Assembly (NCBI RefSeq): GCF_041154745.1
Contig: NZ_AP031573.1
Coordinates: 3,100,001-3,164,000, forward strand
DNA length: 64,000 nt
Direction of reading: 5' to 3'
Source: Flavobacterium sp. CFS9
GTDB taxonomy: Bacteria > Bacteroidota > Bacteroidia > Flavobacteriales > Flavobacteriaceae
The notes under the pieces are model-generated. The model worked only from the letters and a program-made list of their open reading frames with translations. It was not told the origin of the DNA and made no database searches. Of this stretch, positions 1-9,326 are shown piece after piece (the first letter of the stretch is position 1; the number at the start of each line of letters is the position of its first letter). The position numbers and the translations under genes were made by a program.

Positions 1-1
1 T

Positions 2-160
2 ACTGAAGGTAAAAAAGGAGAGTCTTTACTTTCTTCTACACCGGTTGTTGTATTGTCTACAATTTTAGGTAGGACTCCAACATTAGAGGAGTATACTACT
101 GCGGTTGAAGGAATCAATTTAACTAAGTTTGCTCCTTCAAACAAACAGTTAGTGATGTAA
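2..160 (+). CDS. acnB: Aconitate hydratase B, C-terminal fragment
   Basis: This is the last 52 codons of a gene entering from the left edge and ending in TAA. The tail reads LSTILGRTPTLEEYTTAVEG, which resembles the end of the AcnB swivel/catalytic region (E. coli AcnB has ILGKLPTVEEYQ at the matching place). AcnB interconverts citrate and isocitrate in the TCA cycle and often also handles 2-methyl-isocitrate; it carries a 4Fe-4S cluster and acts in the cytoplasm. The next gene downstream is a second aconitase of a different family, which supports the call. The catalytic cysteines lie outside the window, so the assignment rests on the C-terminal match and the context. Confidence 0.72.
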   Translation, partial: TEGKKGESLLSSTPVVVLSTILGRTPTLEEYTTAVEGINLTKFAPSNKQLVM

Positions 161-193
161 TCTTACGATTAGTTATAATCATTATATATAGAG

Positions 194-221
194 AGCCCGA
201 GTGATAAACTCGGGCTTTTTC
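194..221 (+). terminator. Rho-independent terminator after acnB
   Basis: A perfect 9-bp stem (AGCCCGAGT with ACTCGGGCT) around a 5-base loop is followed by five T residues. It lies 34 bases after the acnB stop and before the second aconitase, so the two genes are probably separately transcribed. Confidence 0.85.
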
Positions 222-287
222 TTTATTAACTCCTCTATTTTTTGTAACTTGGGATGTTCAAAAAAAAACACAAAAACAATTATACTT

Positions 288-2552
288 ATGGCTTTTGATA
301 TTGAAATGATTAAAAAAGTGTATGAGAACATGCCCGGTCGTGTTGATAAAGCACGAGAGCTTGTTGGTCGTCCACTTACGTTAACAGAGAAAATTTTATA
401 CAATCACCTTTGGGACGGAGCGCCGTCTCAGGTGTTTAAAAGAGGAGTAGATTATGTTGATTTTGCCCCGGATCGTGTAGCCTGTCAGGATGCAACAGCA
501 CAGATGGCATTATTGCAGTTTATGCATGCCGGAAAATCTAAAGTAGCCGTACCGACAACAGTACACTGCGATCACCTGATTCAGGCAAAAGTAGATGCTG
601 CAACTGATTTGGCAAGAGCAAAGACACAAAGTAACGAGGTTTTTGATTTCCTTTCATCAGTTTCTAATAAATACGGAATTGGTTTCTGGAAACCGGGAGC
701 AGGAATTATTCATCAGGTGGTACTGGAGAATTATGCTTTCCCTGGCGGAATGATGATTGGTACCGATTCACATACCGTTAATGCAGGTGGTTTAGGAATG
801 GTTGCTATTGGTGTTGGTGGAGCTGATGCCGTAGATGTAATGTCCGGGATGGCCTGGGAATTGAAGTTTCCAAAGTTAATCGGAGTAAAACTAACCGGTA
901 AATTATCAGGATGGACAGCTCCAAAAGATGTTATTCTTAAAGTAGCCGGGATACTTACTGTAAAAGGTGGTACAGGGGCTATTGTAGAATATTTTGGAGA
1001 AGGAGCAACCTCTATGTCTTGTACCGGAAAAGGGACTATTTGTAACATGGGAGCAGAAATTGGAGCTACCACTTCAACTTTTGGTTATGATGCTTCTATG
1101 GGGCGTTACCTGCGTTCTACAAACAGAGCTGATGTTGCCGATGCTGCCGATAAAATTGCTTCTTATTTGACTGGAGATCCTGAAGTATATGCTAATCCTG
1201 AACAATATTTTGATCAGGTTATCGAAATTAATCTGTCTGAGTTAGAGCCGCATTTAAACGGTCCTTTCACGCCGGATTTGGCGACTCCAATTTCTAAAAT
1301 GAAAGAAGAAGCAATTAAAAACAACTGGCCATTACAAATTCAGGTAGGGTTAATTGGTTCTTGTACAAATTCCTCTTACGAAGATATTTCGCGTGCAGCT
1401 TCATTAGCAAGACAAGTTGCCGATAAGAATTTAAAAACAAAAGCAGAGTTTACGATAACTCCGGGTTCAGAAGTAGTGCGTTCCACTATTGAAAGAGACG
1501 GATTTATTGATACATTCCATAAAATTGGAGCAACCGTTTTTGCAAATGCCTGCGGACCATGTATTGGTATGTGGGACAGAGAAGGAGCAGAAAAAGAAGA
1601 AAGAAATACTATCGTTCACTCTTTCAATCGTAACTTCTCCAAACGTGCAGATGGAAATCCAAATACTTTAGCTTTTGTAGGTTCTCCGGAATTAGTAACG
1701 GCTATGGCTATTGCGGGTGATTTAGGATTCAATCCGTTAACAGATAAATTAATCAACGAAGAAGGAGAAGAAGTGATGTTGGATGCTCCAACAGGAGATG
1801 AACTTCCTTCAAAAGGTTTCTATGCCGAAGATCCGGGATTTCAGGCTCCCGCAGCAGACGGTTCAGGAGTTCAGGTTGTGGTAAACCCAACATCAGAACG
1901 TTTACAATTATTAGCGCCTTTTGACGCCTGGGACGGTAAAAACATTACGGGTGCTAAATTGTTGATCAAAGCATTTGGAAAATGTACGACCGACCACATT
2001 TCTATGGCAGGACCGTGGCTGCGTTTCCGTGGACATTTAGATAATATTTCGAACAATATGCTGATTGGTGCTGTAAATGCTTTCAACCAGAAAACCAATT
2101 CGGTTAAAAATCAATTAACGGGGCAATATGATGCTGTTCCTGCTGTAGCACGTGCCTATAAAGCTGCCGGAGTTCCATCTATTGTTGTGGGAGATCACAA
2201 TTATGGAGAAGGTTCTTCGCGTGAGCATGCCGCTATGGAGCCTCGCTTTTTAGGAGTTAAAGCAGTGTTGGTAAAATCTTTTGCCCGTATCCACGAAACC
2301 AACCTTAAAAAACAGGGTCTTTTAGGATTGACTTTTGCTAATGAAGCCGATTACGATAAAATCAAAGAGGATGATACGATTAATTTTACTGATTTAACAG
2401 AGTTTGCTCCCGGAAAACCATTAACATTAGAGTTTGTTCACGCTGATGGTACCAAAGATATCATTCTGGCGAATCATACTTATAATCAAGGTCAGATTGG
2501 TTGGTTTGTTGCTGGTTCAGCTTTAAATTTAATTGCTGCCGGAAAAGCATAA
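288..2552 (+). CDS. Aconitate hydratase, mitochondrial-type (754 aa)
   Basis: This cytoplasmic 4Fe-4S enzyme of the TCA cycle isomerises citrate to isocitrate through cis-aconitate. The length of 754 residues matches mitochondrial-type (ACO2-like) aconitase rather than the roughly 890-residue AcnA/IRP type. The Fe-S ligands are visible: a Cys in [13 protein letters not shown] and the pair in [11 protein letters not shown]. The C-terminal swivel domain has [14 protein letters not shown] and the substrate-binding [10 protein letters not shown]. An in-frame GTG at 201 would start inside the preceding terminator, so the ATG at 288 ([15 protein letters not shown]) is chosen. Having acnB and this enzyme side by side gives two unrelated aconitases in one locus; which one carries the main flux cannot be told from sequence. 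Confidence 0.95.
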   Translation: MAFDIEMIKKVYENMPGRVDKARELVGRPLTLTEKILYNHLWDGAPSQVFKRGVDYVDFAPDRVACQDATAQMALLQFMHAGKSKVAVPTTVHCDHLIQAKVDAATDLARAKTQSNEVFDFLSSVSNKYGIGFWKPGAGIIHQVVLENYAFPGGMMIGTDSHTVNAGGLGMVAIGVGGADAVDVMSGMAWELKFPKLIGVKLTGKLSGWTAPKDVILKVAGILTVKGGTGAIVEYFGEGATSMSCTGKGTICNMGAEIGATTSTFGYDASMGRYLRSTNRADVADAADKIASYLTGDPEVYANPEQYFDQVIEINLSELEPHLNGPFTPDLATPISKMKEEAIKNNWPLQIQVGLIGSCTNSSYEDISRAASLARQVADKNLKTKAEFTITPGSEVVRSTIERDGFIDTFHKIGATVFANACGPCIGMWDREGAEKEERNTIVHSFNRNFSKRADGNPNTLAFVGSPELVTAMAIAGDLGFNPLTDKLINEEGEEVMLDAPTGDELPSKGFYAEDPGFQAPAADGSGVQVVVNPTSERLQLLAPFDAWDGKNITGAKLLIKAFGKCTTDHISMAGPWLRFRGHLDNISNNMLIGAVNAFNQKTNSVKNQLTGQYDAVPAVARAYKAAGVPSIVVGDHNYGEGSSREHAAMEPRFLGVKAVLVKSFARIHETNLKKQGLLGLTFANEADYDKIKEDDTINFTDLTEFAPGKPLTLEFVHADGTKDIILANHTYNQGQIGWFVAGSALNLIAAGKA

Positions 2553-2576
2553 TCTTTAAGATTCATTCATGTTAAA

Positions 2577-2616
2577 AATGGGGCTGGTTCACTTTTGAAC
2601 CAGCCCCATTTTTTGC
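2577..2616 (+). terminator. Strong terminator after aconitase
   Basis: A perfect 15-bp stem (AATGGGGCTGGTTCA with its complement) closes a 4-base loop and is followed by a run of T. It starts 24 bases after the aconitase stop codon. Confidence 0.92.
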
Positions 2617-2644
2617 ATAAAATATTTTTTTTCAGAGAATTACT

Positions 2645-2770
2645 CTTGCCCTTTTTGAAACTGCTCCAGAGGAGCAAAATCTTTATAGAAAATATAATTT
2701 TTCAGTATCAAAAAGCTCCAGCGGAGCGAAACGCGATTTTTTTGAGGCAGTCCATTATTTATGTAGATTT
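2645..2770. repeat. Dispersed GCTCC-GGAGC palindromic repeat, copy 1
   Basis: Two short palindromes, GCTCCAGAGGAGC (2663-2675) and GCTCCAGCGGAGC (2715-2727), lie about 50 bases apart in an AT-rich stretch. The same arrangement with similar flanks (CTTTATAGAAAAT, CAAAAGCTCCA) occurs near 11,000, and half of it near 32,270. It is an intergenic repeat family with no coding capacity that I can see. Confidence 0.7.
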
Positions 2771-2800
2771 TCAAATTCAAACCCAATAAATTTATTTTTA

Positions 2801-4180
2801 CTATTCAATTGGTTTGACTGCCGTTACTTCTTGCGATAAAGACTTAATTTTATTCGGTTTTGTGGTTTCAAACTCATTGATGTCCACGCTGTATACTTTA
2901 GACGACGGCACTTGTGAGTAGCTGTTGTCAATACGCCCTCCTAAAATATATAATTTGTTGTTATTGTAATACATGGCGGCACGTTTTGACTCCAACTCAA
3001 TTTCAAATTCCTTTAACTGCTTTGTTTTTAATTCATAAGTGTATATTTTTCGATCCTCAAAAAAGTAAATTATATTGTTGTTATAGGCAATAGCAGGCCT
3101 TTCTAAGGGAGTGAATAATTCGCCGGGAAATCCCCATTTTTCTGTTGTCAAATCAAAAGTTTCGATTTGCGACAAAGGTTTTCCATTGTATCCGCCAATG
3201 AAGTAAATTTTGTTGTCAATTAATATTCCGGTAGTTTCTTTAGCTGTTAGCATACTGGGTAGTTCGTACCAGTACCCTGATGTAATATTGTACAAATGCA
3301 TTTTATCAGTAAAATCTTTTTTATCGTTTTCATCCCTCTTTACCGATCCTCCGGCTACAATGATATTGTCGTTATAACTAAAGGAAGCAAAATCAGCAGC
3401 CTGATGCGGATTTGTCTTATCTGTTTTAATACTTTTTTTGTCAAGATCTACAACTTCAATCTTATCTTGCAAGTATTCCCAACTGCTGATCTTGTTAACT
3501 AATATTTTTTTTCCTCCCAAAACATAAATCAGATTGTTGTAGAAGTGAATGTTGTGATACGCTCTGGGCTGCAGTTTTAAGTCCTGAGTTTCCCAAGTAT
3601 TGTTTTTGATGTCATAAATAGCGAGGTACTTTTTATAATGACGTTTTCCTGCGTTTTGGGCTTCGGCTATATAATCCTGAAAATTTGGATCGGCTTTTTT
3701 CGCACGTACTTTTGCCAGTTGATCTATTTCGGAATACGCATCTCCGCCGCTAACATAAATTTTATCCTCTTTTAAAAAAGATCCGAATGAGAAAATTGGA
3801 TATTTTAAAGGTGCTAAACTGTTGAATGAAATCTTGGTTTTTAATTTTGAATTGGAAGCGATCGTTACTCCGGATAAGTTTTCAGTATTTTCTTCAAGTA
3901 AAACAATAAAATTTTGCTTTGTCAGATAGCTTAAAGACATTCTTTTAGTGGCATACCCCAAATGTGAAAATTCTAATACTTCCTCTTTGTCGTATTTCGA
4001 AAGAAGTTTTATAGAAAATTTACCATTTTCGTCAGTGATTGTTCCAACATTACTGGAGAGCGCATGAATATTGGTGTTTTCGAGCGGAAGATTATCTTTT
4101 TGAGAAATTACTACGCCATTGATGTTTTGAGCAATAGATAATAGCGGCAAAAAGAAAGAAATTAAAAGTAATTTTTTCAC
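2801..4180 (-). CDS. Secreted kelch-repeat protein with carboxypeptidase-regulatory-like domain
   Basis: The 459-residue protein begins with a signal peptide (MKKLLLISFFLPLLSIAQ). Residues of about 18-105 form a carboxypeptidase D regulatory-like beta-sandwich (INGVVISQKDNLPLENTNI, then GTITDENGKFSIKL), common at the start of Bacteroidota surface proteins. The rest is a series of kelch blades with the pattern IYVLGG, IIVAGG, IYFIGGYNG, LYILGGRID, which should fold as a beta-propeller. No transmembrane barrel or C-terminal sorting domain is apparent. It is monocistronic: the preceding gene runs toward it and ends in a strong terminator, and the next gene is divergent. Its binding partner is unknown. 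Confidence 0.8.
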   Translation of the reverse strand: MKKLLLISFFLPLLSIAQNINGVVISQKDNLPLENTNIHALSSNVGTITDENGKFSIKLLSKYDKEEVLEFSHLGYATKRMSLSYLTKQNFIVLLEENTENLSGVTIASNSKLKTKISFNSLAPLKYPIFSFGSFLKEDKIYVSGGDAYSEIDQLAKVRAKKADPNFQDYIAEAQNAGKRHYKKYLAIYDIKNNTWETQDLKLQPRAYHNIHFYNNLIYVLGGKKILVNKISSWEYLQDKIEVVDLDKKSIKTDKTNPHQAADFASFSYNDNIIVAGGSVKRDENDKKDFTDKMHLYNITSGYWYELPSMLTAKETTGILIDNKIYFIGGYNGKPLSQIETFDLTTEKWGFPGELFTPLERPAIAYNNNIIYFFEDRKIYTYELKTKQLKEFEIELESKRAAMYYNNNKLYILGGRIDNSYSQVPSSKVYSVDINEFETTKPNKIKSLSQEVTAVKPIE

Positions 4181-4434
4181 ACGGTTTTCAGTTAAAGATT
4201 GGATTTAGTTGGCTTGAAAATAATACGCGTTATAAAAGGCATTATTTCAGGGGTTTGGATCAATTTTTATGCCGAGTTTGTTAATTTCAATAAAATAAGT
4301 TGTTAAAAAAGGTGCTTTTTTTACTTTAAAAAGTTAAATTCGCTTATCGGGTAAAATAATTACTTTTTTGGAGCCTAAATTTTCGAAAGTAATTGCATTC
4401 AGAGCGTATAATAATAGATGTAAATGTAACAATA

Positions 4435-5586
4435 ATGGTTTTCAGGTTAATAGCAATTTTGTTTTTTTTCAGTGTTGGTGCTTTCTCACAAGAAAAGTAT
4501 ATTAAACATAAAATCTCACAAGGAGAAAATCTAACTGTAATTGCTAAAAAATACGGAGTAAAACCAAAAGATATTGCAGAGGCGAATCCTAATGCACCTA
4601 AAATTCTAAAGTTAAATTCGGTTCTGTTAATCCCAAATCGCAATAAAACAGTTGCAAAAACAGCTGTCAAAAAGCCTGAAGAAATTATAGCAAATGTTAC
4701 TCCGGAAACTACTCCGGGCTCTCATGAAGTTGCTGCCAAAGAAACGCTTTGGGGAATTTCCAAAAAATACAATGTTTCGGTTGATGATTTAAAGAAAGCC
4801 AATCCGCTTCTGGAAAGTGAAGGGTTGAAAATCGGACAGCAAATTAATATTCCGTCTAATAATACAACTAATACAACTGTAGCAGCTGTACCGGTAGCAG
4901 AGAAAGCTCAGGAGCCTGCACTGGTTGAGGTAACCAGAGAAGTTTTGTCAAAAGAAACGAAATATGCGATAGCAAAGGAGTTTGGGATAACCGTTAAAGA
5001 ACTGGAAAAACAAAATCCAGCAATTAAAAAGAGGTTAAAGGTGGGGTATCTGCTTAAGATTAATGTTTCACCGGAAAAAGCTGCAGCCTTACAAGAAGTA
5101 AAACCTATCGAAACCACCACATCAACACCATCCATACAAATTGCTGAGGAAACGGTTGTGAAAAAAGATTCCACATTTGTTAGAGGCATAAACAATAATT
5201 CGGAGCTTATTGAACAATTGATTGTAAATGCAACAGAGAATATCGGGACGCGTTACCGGTCCGGCGGAACTACAAAAGCTGGTTTTGACTGCTCAGGATT
5301 AATGATTTGTACCTTTAATAATTTTGATATTAAACTGCCTAGAAGTTCGATCGAACAATCCAGAGTTGGAGTTAGAGTTGACACCGATGAGGCGCAAAAA
5401 GGAGATTTAATTTTCTTTAAAACTAATGGAAGACGCCGTATCAATCATGTTGGAATGGTCGTTGAGGTAACCGAAGGAGAGATTAAATTTGTGCATTCTT
5501 CTACACACGGCGGGGTAATGATTTCATCTACAAAAGAGCCTTATTACCAAAGAAGTTTTTCTCAGGTAAACCGTGTTCTTCAATAG
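4435..5586 (+). CDS. LysM-repeat NlpC/P60 peptidoglycan endopeptidase
   Basis: The 383-residue exported hydrolase probably cuts peptide stems of peptidoglycan. The ATG at 4435 is chosen because it begins a signal peptide (MVFRLIAILFFFSVGAFSQ); an upstream in-frame ATG at 4393 would add 14 residues before it. Three LysM modules bind glycan (about residues 20-66, 95-140 and 158-205; the typical start YIKHKISQGENLTVIAKKYG is visible). The C-terminal NlpC/P60 domain (about 255-383) has the catalytic Cys in GFDCSG (about 285), the His in RINHVGMV (about 338) and a third polar residue in VHSSTHGG. It converges with a response-regulator gene only 3 bases away. Confidence 0.9.
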   Translation: MVFRLIAILFFFSVGAFSQEKYIKHKISQGENLTVIAKKYGVKPKDIAEANPNAPKILKLNSVLLIPNRNKTVAKTAVKKPEEIIANVTPETTPGSHEVAAKETLWGISKKYNVSVDDLKKANPLLESEGLKIGQQINIPSNNTTNTTVAAVPVAEKAQEPALVEVTREVLSKETKYAIAKEFGITVKELEKQNPAIKKRLKVGYLLKINVSPEKAAALQEVKPIETTTSTPSIQIAEETVVKKDSTFVRGINNNSELIEQLIVNATENIGTRYRSGGTTKAGFDCSGLMICTFNNFDIKLPRSSIEQSRVGVRVDTDEAQKGDLIFFKTNGRRRINHVGMVVEVTEGEIKFVHSSTHGGVMISSTKEPYYQRSFSQVNRVLQ

Positions 5587-5589
5587 TTT

Positions 5590-5979
5590 TTAATAGTTAA
5601 GCAGTATTGTTTTAAATTCATCTATTGGAAACGGTTTGTTTAAAAAAGCACTTACATACTTATTTGCCGTAATTGCAGCAATTTCGTCAGGATCTAAAGT
5701 CGATGAAAGAATGTAAATCTGAATTCCTTTTTTTATTCCTTTTTTTAATTTGTGAAATTCTTCCAGGAATTCAAAACCATTCATTATTGGCATTTGAATG
5801 TCCAGTAAAATGATAAGCGGGCGGTCATTGTTTTTAGTAACAAGCCACTGAATTCCTTCTCTGCCATTATTCGCAATGATGATCTGATCGATATCAAGGA
5901 CTTTTGTCAGTAGTTGTTTGATGACAAGCTGATCAATCAAATTGTCTTCAATGATCAGGAATATGGGCTTAATTTCCAT
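5590..5979 (-). CDS. Single-domain response regulator (CheY/Rcp1-like)
   Basis: This 129-residue protein is a stand-alone receiver domain with no output domain. The acidic pocket is E11-D12 (IIEDN), the phosphoacceptor is D60 (ILLDIQMPIMNG), the conserved Ser is in ILSSTLD and the Lys is K116 (NKPFP). Its start overlaps the end of the upstream histidine kinase gene by 11 bases, so the two are translationally coupled and almost certainly form a cognate pair. The target is unknown; Rcp1-like single-domain regulators work through protein-protein contact or as phosphate relays. Confidence 0.9.
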   Translation of the reverse strand: MEIKPIFLIIEDNLIDQLVIKQLLTKVLDIDQIIIANNGREGIQWLVTKNNDRPLIILLDIQMPIMNGFEFLEEFHKLKKGIKKGIQIYILSSTLDPDEIAAITANKYVSAFLNKPFPIDEFKTILLNY

Positions 5980-7393
5980 GATAATTTGGAATTGCTACAA
6001 TAAATTTACTTCCGATAGTGTTTTCAGAGAAAACAGAAATACTTCCTTTGATGTTTTCTACAGCTTCTTTTACAATGTAAAGACCCAATCCCGAACCTTT
6101 GTTTTTGTTCGTACCAAAATACATTTCAAAAATATTGTTTTTAAACTCATCTTTAATTCCGATACCGTTATCTGTTATTTCAATTTTGTTGTAACCCTCT
6201 TCTGTATAAGTTTTAATTGAAATAAACATTTCCTCTTTATTAATGTCGGCATATTTTATAGCATTCGAGAGTAAATTCGAGATAATGATTCTCAGGCGCA
6301 AGTCGTCGCTTTGAATGGTATCGATTAATAGTTCTTTCGTAAATTTTATTTTATTGGCATTTTCAATATGCATCAACTGTGAAATGGATTCGTCAAATAA
6401 TTCTTTTAAACTGACAGGTTCTATAATAACTTGTTTTCGTTTGTTTTTGGAATAATCTATAATGTCAACGATAAATTGGTCTTGTTTGACAAGGCTTTTG
6501 TGCATGAGTGTTAAATAGTCTCTGACTTGTTCGATATCATCCTCCAGCTGGGTAATTTCGATTAATCCTTTTAGTGATGTTATCGGTGATCTTAAATCGT
6601 GTGATGCACTATAGACAAATCGGTCCAGTTCATGATTTACATGGATTAAATTTTCATTTTTTTCTTCAATTTCTTTTTTGGAGATGACTAAACGTTTTAC
6701 CATAATCGAATAATAAGTACATACACTTATTACGATGATCAGGATAAAAATAATATTGGTGATGATAAGAAGGCTTTTGATTTTTCGGGTTCCTTCTCCC
6801 AGAGTATTTAAAAAATTACGTTCGTTAATAGTCAGTTTATCGCTGATGGTACTAATTTCGTTAAGAAATTTTTGCTGACTGTCCGGTGTCAGTAGGTTTT
6901 GTTTGATCTCTGCATCGACTTGCTGGCCCAGCTTGGATAATTTAGCGATTAATTCGTCACCCTGACCCCATTCGTGAATCGCTTTTGCCAAAAAAGACAC
7001 ATCTTTGAAGTTTACAAACAGCCAGACAATATCATCCAGGTCATCTTTATGGTTTCGTCCTGTTAGAAATCCTCTTCGGGCAATTTCGTTGTCTCCATAT
7101 TTCAAAAGCGATCTCCTGGCAATACCATCACCCTGAGGGACTTTCAATTCCTGAGAAAAGAGTTTCCATTGGTTGGTATCTTTGGTAAAAAGATACATAA
7201 TGAGATAACGTGCAGCGTCCTTTTGTCCTTTTGAATAATGTGATTCACCATGAACATAAGCCCTGTTTGCAGATAATATTTTGATTGTAAAAAAGTTGAT
7301 ACAAATAAGTAAAGCGCAGGAAATAAATACAATTATCAATAGAATGAAAACATTCGGGAAGCGTATATTTTTAAAAAACGAACTCTTAGACAT
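5969..7393 (-). CDS. Membrane sensor histidine kinase
   Basis: The protein has 474 residues with two transmembrane helices (about 15-38 and 207-231) that enclose an extracytoplasmic sensor of about 165 residues, largely helical and not recognised as a named family. The kinase core follows: H box YSASHDLRSPITSLKG with His 265, N box LLSNAIKYA, G1 DNGIGIKDE and G2 KGSGLGLYIVKE. No HAMP or PAS domain is evident; a short coiled coil (ISKKEIEEKNENLI) links membrane and kinase. The following receiver gene overlaps its end. The stimulus cannot be inferred. Confidence 0.9.
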   Translation of the reverse strand: MSKSSFFKNIRFPNVFILLIIVFISCALLICINFFTIKILSANRAYVHGESHYSKGQKDAARYLIMYLFTKDTNQWKLFSQELKVPQGDGIARRSLLKYGDNEIARRGFLTGRNHKDDLDDIVWLFVNFKDVSFLAKAIHEWGQGDELIAKLSKLGQQVDAEIKQNLLTPDSQQKFLNEISTISDKLTINERNFLNTLGEGTRKIKSLLIITNIIFILIIVISVCTYYSIMVKRLVISKKEIEEKNENLIHVNHELDRFVYSASHDLRSPITSLKGLIEITQLEDDIEQVRDYLTLMHKSLVKQDQFIVDIIDYSKNKRKQVIIEPVSLKELFDESISQLMHIENANKIKFTKELLIDTIQSDDLRLRIIISNLLSNAIKYADINKEEMFISIKTYTEEGYNKIEITDNGIGIKDEFKNNIFEMYFGTNKNKGSGLGLYIVKEAVENIKGSISVFSENTIGSKFIVAIPNYHGN

Positions 7394-7881
7394 AGTTTTC
7401 AGATTTGGAGGTTAATACTGCTTTTTCTGTTAAGAGCGCTTATTGTTGAAGGAGTCTTTTAAAAAAATCAGGTTACTGAGAGTGTTGTCTTTTGACGGTT
7501 TTAAAATAAACAATTGTTAATAAAAAAATAATTTTCCAAGATTGTTTTATGCATGCATAAATTTAGTAAAAAAAGAACAGAATTTTAGAATTAGTGTTTT
7601 TTTTCTTACGGGATAATTATTTTTTGTTCCTGTTTTGTAGTAAAAAAATAAAATGTATGCTGTGAAGGCTCTTCTTTTAAATTAGTAAGGCTAAGAAAAG
7701 AAAAACAATTTTGAAATTTAATGTGTAGGGACAAACTGAAAAAGGGTTAAACAGAAAAGTTTTTGTTTAACAATTCTTTGATGAGTTAAACGGAAGTTTT
7801 TCTTATGGAGTATCAAAAAAACTACAACTTTTAGCTGAGTTGCAGTTTCTAAATATTTACAGATAGGGTTGTAGGTATATT
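7394..7881. other. AT-rich gap without recognisable features
   Basis: This 488-base stretch separates the kinase promoter side from the next minus-strand gene. It has many T runs and several stops in every frame. I see no tRNA, riboswitch or convincing hairpin in it. Confidence 0.5.
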
Positions 7882-8283
7882 TTATTTTAATTCATGCCAA
7901 TAATGCCCACAGCCATTTTTACACTCTGTATTTCTTCGTTCAGTGTCTGTTATTTTAAAAATCCAAAGTAGTGAGGTTAGAACTTTTTTGTTTTCGTTTT
8001 TAGGAAGTTCCGCTAGTTTGTAAAAAGCAATTCGGGTTGGGAAACTTTTTAAAAGTAAAATAGGAGTATACGTTGATTTTAATGGAATTGTATGAATGGC
8101 ATTTTGATAAGTTTCTGTATTGTAATGCGTTTTTTCGGGAATAGAGTTGAAGATATAATTTTTTAAAGTTGTAAAAAGCCTTTCAAAATTATATTCAGAA
8201 TCTTCTAATAAAAGCTGTACCCCAAGATTAAAGTCTATTTTATCTTGGGCAATCTTATTGATTATTATCTCTTCTTTAGACAT
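7882..8283 (-). CDS. Conserved hypothetical protein, possibly DUF5958
   Basis: The 133-residue soluble protein has no signal peptide or membrane helix. Its C-terminus carries a distinctive motif, TERRNTECKNGCGHYWHEL, with a Cys-x3-Cys-x-His-x2-His arrangement that could bind metal. From memory this ending, together with the preceding KKVLTSLLWIFKITD helix, resembles the DUF5958 family of Bacteroidota, but I cannot confirm the match. It stands alone between two gaps. The function is unknown. Confidence 0.6.
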   Translation of the reverse strand: MSKEEIIINKIAQDKIDFNLGVQLLLEDSEYNFERLFTTLKNYIFNSIPEKTHYNTETYQNAIHTIPLKSTYTPILLLKSFPTRIAFYKLAELPKNENKKVLTSLLWIFKITDTERRNTECKNGCGHYWHELK

Positions 8284-8443
8284 TTGTTGGAAAGAATATT
8301 TTTGATTCCATTTTATGGAATGTTACCTTAAAATATTGAATTTTAATTAGCACTAAAATATAAAATTACTCTTGCAATTGTTAGGAGTTATGTGTTTTTT
8401 ATATTCCCTTTTTGATTTAGATAATTTTAGGAAATCGTTGGAT

Positions 8444-8857
8444 TTATCGTCTTCTTGGAGCACTTCTCGTATGTGGAGCAACATAAGTTCCGTTTTTTCT
8501 TGTATAACCTTTAACCTGAACAGAGCCTCCTGATGAGGTTCTTATTGAGGATTTAGTGTAATTATTGTCTGTAGAATTGTTATTACTTGAATTTGCAGAT
8601 AGAGTTGGATTGCTAAATATGGGATTGCTATATAAAGGATTTATAGCCCATCCTTTAAAGTTTTTCCATTTTATTTTTCTTGCTTTTTTATCACTTCTGG
8701 TGATATATGCGCCGGACCCTTTTGGAATTATTGTAACTGATTCTTTTCCATTTTTAGAAGTGAAAATCGGAGTATCTTCATCTACGTTGACAAAATAATA
8801 ATTGGAAGCGCAAGAGTTAAGGATAAATAATAATAAGATCAGTGAGATTTTTTTCAT
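8444..8857 (-). CDS. Small lipoprotein with C-terminal GYTRKNGTYVAPH motif
   Basis: The 137-residue protein starts with a lipoprotein signal peptide ending in the lipobox LNSC (MKKISLILLLFILNSCAS), so it is probably anchored in a membrane by lipid at that Cys. The middle (about 20-80) looks like a small beta-barrel of SH3 type (VNVDEDTPIFTSKNGKESV, then KNFKGWAINPLY). A Ser/Asn-rich linker leads to GGSVQVKGYTRKNGTYVAPH, a motif found at the end of many small bacterial proteins. The final residues are Arg-rich. The role is unknown. Confidence 0.7.
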   Translation of the reverse strand: MKKISLILLLFILNSCASNYYFVNVDEDTPIFTSKNGKESVTIIPKGSGAYITRSDKKARKIKWKNFKGWAINPLYSNPIFSNPTLSANSSNNNSTDNNYTKSSIRTSSGGSVQVKGYTRKNGTYVAPHTRSAPRRR

Positions 8858-9326
8858 GATTATTTGATTAAAGTTGTTATTGTTTGTTTAATTTTTTTCT
8901 AGGGATAAAAGAATGTACAAATTGTATGTGGACAAAAAATCAATGGTATTAATCAGTATTAAATAATGAGGAATTCAAATTTGTAAAAGAAAAGAAAGCT
9001 TTAATTTTCATTTATATAAGGTTAGATTAATACGCTTTATAATGTGTCAAATTTAAGTAGGTGAAAAAGTATTATTTTATGGAAATCCGTAAGCGCAATT
9101 ATCATTTAAAATGATCGGATAAAAACAATGTTGTTGTGAAGTAGAGAAGTGGCCTACTTTAACAAAGAGGAACAGGGCAAAAAATAGGGTCGGAAGCTTG
9201 CCATGGAAGGATGCGTCCAATTTATTTTAGATTTTTGGAATTTGGAATTTGAATTTTGGGATTTAAAAATTGGAATCTAAAATTTGATAAAAAAGTATAT
9301 CTTTAACCAACCGAAAAACTAAAATT
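8858..9326. other. Gap with short degenerate TTTGGAATTT repeats
   Basis: This is a 469-base gap between divergent genes. Bases of about 9,225-9,290 hold a run of near-copies of TTTGGAATTT/AATTTTGGGATTT, partly in inverted order (GGAATTTGAATTTTGGG). It must contain the promoters of the lipoprotein gene and of the permease gene; I could not place either with confidence. Confidence 0.45.

Noticed and set aside
201..287. GTG start giving a 783-residue aconitase
   Set aside because: It would begin inside the terminator stem of the preceding gene, and the extra residues do not match the family.
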